From Juglans regia (Eukaryota; Streptophyta; Magnoliopsida; Fagales; Juglandaceae), in the NCBI RefSeq assembly GCF_001411555.2, contig NC_049912.1, positions 2,125,001-2,189,000 on the forward strand: a DNA stretch of 64,000 nt, given 5' to 3'. Positions 59,518-64,000 of this stretch are shown in pieces. A program made the translations under genes and the position numbers. Position 1 is the stretch's first letter; each line of letters opens with the position of its first letter. A model generated the notes under the pieces. That model was not told the origin of the DNA and ran no database searches. It worked only from the letters and a program-made list of their open reading frames with translations.

Positions 59518-60981
59518 CTAGGATTCTAAGAGGGCTTGTAACGTATCCTCCGTGTTAACATAATCATCTGCTCTGTCTATAAATTCCCTCAGAGTCGAAG
59601 GGGTTTTCCTGGCCAACTCAGTCATGAATGGACTTCGGGGCCATAGACCTCCTAGAATGGCGGCTAGAGTGATCTTCTCATTCTGATCATCCATGGTCAG
59701 TTTCTCCTTGCTGAATCGGGTCAGATATGTTTTCAAACTCTCATTTTCCCTTTGCTTAATGGTGAGAAGATAAGCAGCAAGCCGTCGACGTCTCCTACTC
59801 GCCATGAATTGTGTTAAGAATTGCTTGGCCAACTCTTCAAAACTGTTAATAGATCCTGGTTGTAAAGTTCCAAACCAGCCTTGTGCTATTCTTTTTAATG
59901 TTAACGAGAATGCACGACAAGCTACCTCTCCTTGAAAGCCATGGAGAATCATGTGTGCTTTAAAATTTTTCAAGTGATCTACAAGGTCTTGGGATCCGTC
60001 ATACATATCGATCTGGGCAACTTTGAATTTAGGCGAGAGTGGTACTGCCATCACTTCATCGTTGTAGGGAAGATCAGTCCGATTTAGCAGCTGCTCAGAG
60101 CATTGGCAATGGCCTAGCCATTGCCAAAGCCAAGTGCAAATTTTACCTTTTTTTATCACAAAATTTCTACATTGAACTAGCTATAGCCATATATTTTAGT
60201 TTTGAGTTACAGTAATTTTTCCCATCTAGCTATATTTGGCTATACACTATTGAAGGACCAAATGAGTTTTTTATTATTTTTTCTCAATTTCCCTCCCTTT
60301 CCCTCCCTTTTTGGTAATTTTTCTTGCCAAATTACTTTTCTTTTATGATAAAGTTTCTAATTGAGGGTACATTTATTTTCTATCATTATTAGCTTAATAC
60401 ACAATATAAAAATATAAATAGCAAAAAAAAAAGTTAGCAAAAATTAATTTGTTGGTTTCAAGAATTGTTGTATAATTTTTTTTTATCAAATATTATTAAA
60501 ATATATGAAGTATATTTACAAAATATGAAAAAAAAAATTTGTCAAATATTATTAAAATATATAATATAATAATATTATTTTGACTTTAAAATAGCTAGTC
60601 CAATGTGGACTTAGATAGTCAAAAGTTAATACAATAGCCAAAATGTAAGATTTTAGCCAAATTTTAGACTTGGCAATGGCTAGTCCATTGCCAATGCTCT
60701 CAATAGAGGAAGATCCTCCCATTTTTTTTTGCCATCTCCTCGTATTTATCTACGAGGCTACGCAGCTTGTAATGTAATCTCTTCTTTTCTAACTCATCGG
60801 TGTTCATGCCTCCTGTGCTCTGTGCATTTTCTTTTATCTGTTCGTTGTGGACAGGTGGTGTAGCAGCATTATGTCGTTTCAACTCTTTGTTCTCCTTCCG
60901 CAGCTGCTCAACCATTGTCGTCTCCTTTTTCAACTTTTCTTCAGTCTCTACCAACTTCGTTTCCACGCCTGTCGTATTCAT
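59518..60981 (-). pseudogene. Gypsy Gag, interrupted by a MITE
   Basis: Start ATG 60981 (MNTTGVETKLVETEEKLKKE), with an in-frame TAA two codons upstream. A coiled-coil N-terminus runs to KYEEMAKKNG at about 60720. The MITE 60098-60699 follows. The retrotransposon Gag domain resumes after it: LLNRTDLPYNDEVMAVPL, YDGSQDLVDHLKNFKAHMIL, GWFGTLQPGSINSFEELAKQ, FLTQFMASRRRRRLAAYLL and ESLKTYLTRFSKE. The frame before and after the MITE differs by one, with a probable shift in the A9 run near 60720-60728. Confidence 0.88.
60098..60699. mobile_element. 602-bp MITE with TSD TCA, same end family as the Pack-type element
   Basis: Ends GAGCATTGGCAATGG and CCATTGCCAATGCTC are exact 15-base inverted repeats, followed by further palindromic GCCTAGCCATTGCCAA-type sequence. 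TCA is duplicated (60095-60097; 60700-60702). The AT-rich interior has no ORF. GAGCATTGGC is also the end of the element at 22740-24842. Confidence 0.9.
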
Positions 60982-61070
60982 CTCTTAGTCACGGGTTTCT
61001 TGGGATCGTGTCTATAGTTGGCATGTGAAAGTCACATTAAAGTCTATAGAAATACTACATACGACGTCAC

Positions 61071-61468
61071 TGTTAAGGACGTGTTTCACACCACCAATTG
61101 CACGGATGACCTACAATAGATGCGATGGCGGCACGAGGTACCTAGTGGAACTCCAATGCCTAAATTAGAGAGAAGTGGTCTCAATATTAGTATAAGAAAT
61201 GAACAATATGTTACTTTTAGGTGTTATTTATAACAGTATGAGGGTGTTGATAACCGCTAGCTCTAGAGTTTATCTTGGATAACCCTCAAATAAATTGGTA
61301 TGATAGTTTTCCTGATCCATCAGAGGCGTTATCTATTCTCTATATTATCCAACACGTGTCTATAGATTCAATCTTTGGACTTGCAAATCAGCTCTGATTC
61401 TTGAGGTCTTAGACTTGGACCCTCCAACACATGTACTTATTACTCCAATGCCCTAAATATACTTTCCA
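61071..61468 (-). repeat. LTR, right copy (5' LTR of the minus-strand element)
   Basis: 398 bp, TGTTAAGGACGTG to TACTTTCCA, followed by ATTAC 61469-61473. The primer-binding site should start just left of it on the minus strand (GTGACGTCGTATG). I could not match it to a tRNA with confidence. Confidence 0.9.
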
Positions 61469-61473
61469 ATTAC

Positions 61474-62465
61474 TTCTTTGGATTTAGACCCACACCCACT
61501 TCCCTTTTTAATTTCGTCAATACTTTGCAATGGCGGGCGATTTATTCTCCAAGATTTATTTTTAGAGTAAGCAATACACCCACAATCTTTATAATTATTT
61601 ATTATATAGTCATGTTTTAAAGTAAGGTATTTTCATGAAATGATGTTATTTTTATAATTTTTTTTTTGAAATTTTTTTTTTATTTAAAATATAACTTTGT
61701 AAAAGAATGTAAAAAAAATTTATGTATCTATATATATATATATATTTTAATGGATGCAAAATTAATAGATATAAATAAATTAAGAAAAAAAATTATATGA
61801 AATTATTATTATTAGGGGTTTGCTATGCATCTACCTACACTTGGCACACACTTCACATATTTTTTGTTTTTTGTTTTTTTTTACACTCAATGTATTGAGT
61901 GTGTGCCGGTGTAGGCAGATGCAAAAATTTTTCCTTATTATTATTACCATATTTTTCCTCGCATGCGTGGAGATGACTTGACTCTTGGAAAAAAAAAATG
62001 GAAAGAATAGAAGGTAGAAGGAGAGTCGTACCGTGAATGTGGGGCTTTTGATTTGGGGGCCGCACGCCCCTCTGAGCACGTTGTTTGTCCGTATATATTC
62101 TAAGAAAAAATTTATTTATTATTTTAATATTAAATAATAAATTTATAAATAAAATATAATAAATAATTTTTAATCAAATATCAAGTCATAAAAGAATAGA
62201 AATTGAAACGAAGAACAGGATTACTCTATTCTACTGCCCCTCCAACTCCAAACTGATCCTCATGAGAAAGCAAAATACCTCCAATTCCTAATCACGTCCC
62301 CTTTCTTTGGTCAAAAACCTGATTTCGGAGGGAGGGAGGAAGGAAAACTCCATCTCAGATATACTGCCCAATTTGATACCCCCCCTACTCTATCCCCGAC
62401 AAGTTTCAGTAGCAGAAGTCTAGTGGGGAAACGAAGAAGCGAGAGAGAGAGTTTTGGGTGGACAA
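61474..62465. other. Upstream region of the BES1/BZR1 gene
   Basis: AT-rich intergenic DNA to about 62180, with the small foldback at 61812-61930. The CT- and GA-rich stretch 62220-62460 is the likely leader and core promoter. No TATA box could be fixed. Confidence 0.45.
61812..61930. mobile_element. Small foldback element
   Basis: GCATCTACCTACACTTGGCA near the left is mirrored by TGCCGGTGTAGGCAGATGC at the right. The centre has CACTCAATGTATTGAGTG. About 119 bp. Superfamily unknown and no clear target duplication. Confidence 0.55.
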
Positions 62466-62600
62466 ATGTCAGGCGTAGGGTCATCGGGGAGGTTACCGAC
62501 GTGGAAAGAGAGGGAGAACAACAAGAGGAGGGAGAGGAGGAGAAGAGCCATTGCTGCGAAGATATATGCTGGTCTCAGAGCTGAGGGTAACTATAAGCTG

Positions 62601-62632
<32 letters not shown>

Positions 62633-62690
62633 GGCTCTCTGTGGCGAGGCCGGTTGGCTTGTCGAAGACGATGGCACCACTTATCGCAAG
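62466..62690 (+). CDS. BZR1/BES1 family: BES1/BZR1 homolog transcription factor, first exon (partial)
   Basis: Known: BES1/BZR1 proteins are brassinosteroid-regulated nuclear transcription factors that bind E-box and BRRE sites through an N-terminal bHLH-like domain. Seen: 75 codons from ATG 62466 ([10 protein letters not shown]). They include [54 protein letters not shown] and EDDGTTYRK, the highly conserved DNA-binding domain. The exon ends AAG|GTTCCG at the position where this family has its first intron. The frame start at 62454 would use TTG. A GA-rich leader (GAGAGAGAG) precedes it. The Ser-rich regulatory region and BIN2 and PP2A sites lie in exon 2, beyond 64000. Confidence 0.95.
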
Positions 62691-64000
62691 GTTCCGTTTT
62701 CGCAGTTTCTGCCTTCTTCTCTGTGTTGCACACACTTCGGGTTTTTCGTTTCAGTCATTGATTTTAGTCGATTTATTTATTTCTTGTGTTTACTTGTCTT
62801 TAAACTTGCCTTTCGGAGTTTCTGGGACATAACAATCAGGTGTTAGTATATGGGTTTCGTCTTTCCTGTTAGTATCTGATTAGATTTTAATTTCGATAGG
62901 TTAGTTGAATAATTTTGTTTGTTTTTCCAAAACAAAAAGGTCTTTTATGAGTAAAAATATACATCACACTCACATCCTATTTGGATTATATTAATTAGTA
63001 TATGATATATTCATCACCATATAAAAAAAAATATGCAATTATTTAATGGTAATAAATTAATCATATCTTACTTAGTGGGATGGTAGTATGGTGTATAAAA
63101 TTTTTCTTGCAGCTAATATTTCTAATGTGCGACATGTGATATAGAAATAAGGTCTGTATGGCAATTTGAGTTTCAAATGGATGGATTTTATTGCTTCTGA
63201 AGAAAAATTAATTACAGTTTAAAAGCGGGAGGAGGACTTTGCTACCGTGTGTCTTTTTTGAGTAATGCTATTCATTATCTCAATTTTTATAGTCTTTTCA
63301 TCATTTTATGATGTGACATTAGATGATTAGAGATTATTTATTATATTTGACTTGTGAACCTATCATCTAATGTTACATTATATGATGATGAGAGGATAAT
63401 GATAAAAAGAATGATGAAAAAATTTACTCACCTTTTTCTGGAATCGAAATCCCAAAGAAGAAAATTGCAAGGGTTAAGAGTCATATCATCATCCGTGATG
63501 CATTCATTTGCAAAACGAACTCATTAATTATTATGTCTATATAAAATGTAACCAATTGAAAAAAACTACTTTAAATTGTAAGATTTTTTTTTTTTTTTTT
63601 TGAGTTTGCCGTACTGCAATACATATTTTTCGTAATTCACTTCTTCTCCACGCAATTCCCTCTATTCTCTAACCTGTGGTTTCTTTGTGTAGCACGTAGG
63701 CGACCCGTGGTAACTAGATCTATGATCTCTTCCTCTCCAATTCTTTTGTACAAAGAGAGGATGTCCTGTTGGGGATTATAAGTCATAAGTTCACTCCACC
63801 CTTTGGGAGGGAGAGGATATGCTAAATGAGCTATAGCTCAACCGGTCATAAGTTTTTTGGTTGTTTCTAATAATACCTCCAAAAGTCATGCCCTAATAAG
63901 AATCTTGTTTTTGTATTGGTTTTTTGTTTTTGTTTTTGAGGTTCTGGAGTTCTAAAAATCCTTAATTTTGATTGGGTAACTCTTAGTAATTTCTTTTTTT
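62691..64000 (+). other. First intron of the BES1/BZR1 gene, runs off the window
   Basis: At least 1310 bases from donor GTTCCG. No acceptor followed by the expected GCKP continuation is found before the window end. T-rich tracts occur at 63582-63600. No second gene is seen. Confidence 0.65.

Larger units (their letters stand above)
52939..61468 (-). mobile_element. Ty3-gypsy (Tat-type) retrotransposon with antisense ORF, internally deleted
   Basis: Two same-orientation LTRs (52939-53351 and 61071-61468) start TGTTAAGGAC and end CA. They are flanked by ATTAC on both sides (52934-52938; 61469-61473), so both ends are exact. Gag-protease-RT run on the minus strand from the right LTR. RT stops after GYNQIRMNQ at about 57816, and RNase H and integrase are absent. 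Then come a 79-bp minisatellite and, on the plus strand, an extra ORF with a 'putative gypsy type transposase' domain. Known: extra ORFs, some antisense, and repeat-rich 3' regions are features of the Tat lineage. LTRs differ at about 14 of the first 100 bases, so it is an old insertion. Confidence 0.9.

Overview
The window is nuclear DNA of a woody eudicot. It is AT-rich and repeat-dense, with intron-containing plant genes, a eukaryotic tRNA gene, and plant LTR retrotransposons, hAT, PIF/Harbinger-like, CACTA and Helitron DNA. An abundant small element with GAGATGAG-type ends suggests Fagales, perhaps Juglandaceae (walnut/hickory). That is an impression from repeat content, not a proven placement.

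Host genes are few and far apart. They are a GATL-type GT8 glycosyltransferase (6463-7518, minus), an RMA-type membrane-anchored RING ubiquitin ligase (19771-20463, minus, with a 5'UTR intron), a two-exon mitochondrial calcium uniporter (25652-27099, minus), a UPF0496/DUF677 membrane protein (33982-35142, minus, with a 5'UTR intron), a tRNA-Asp(GTC) gene (42839-42910, plus) and the first exon of a BES1/BZR1 brassinosteroid transcription factor (62466-62690, plus; the rest lies beyond the window). They do not form a pathway or cluster.

Layout: 1-1647 is the end of a decayed Ty1-copia pol. 2-19 kb is mostly intergenic AT-rich DNA with small nonautonomous elements. 22740-24842 is a 2.1 kb element with PIF/Harbinger-like ends and a TTA target duplication that carries the promoter-side part and first exon of an AMSH-like deubiquitinase gene, so it looks like a gene-capturing (Pack-type) element. 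36534-41783 is a Helitron with a recognisable 3' hairpin and CTAG end. It holds a nine-exon RPA-like gene with one nonsense codon, a helicase C-terminal remnant and a GC-rich tandem repeat. 44853-51324 is a Ty1-copia element split by a 4.7 kb hAT element, which was itself hit by two smaller elements. 52939-61468 is a complete-ended Ty3-gypsy element of Tat type (LTRs, TSD ATTAC) with gag, protease and partial RT on the minus strand, a 79-bp minisatellite, and an antisense extra ORF on the plus strand.

The most interesting parts are the gene-capturing PIF-like element, whose ends match a MITE inside the Tat gag, the Helitron with its RPA-like gene, and the Tat derivative with the antisense ORF. 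All calls come from reading the sequence; no database search was run. Splice sites are predictions and some boundaries are approximate.
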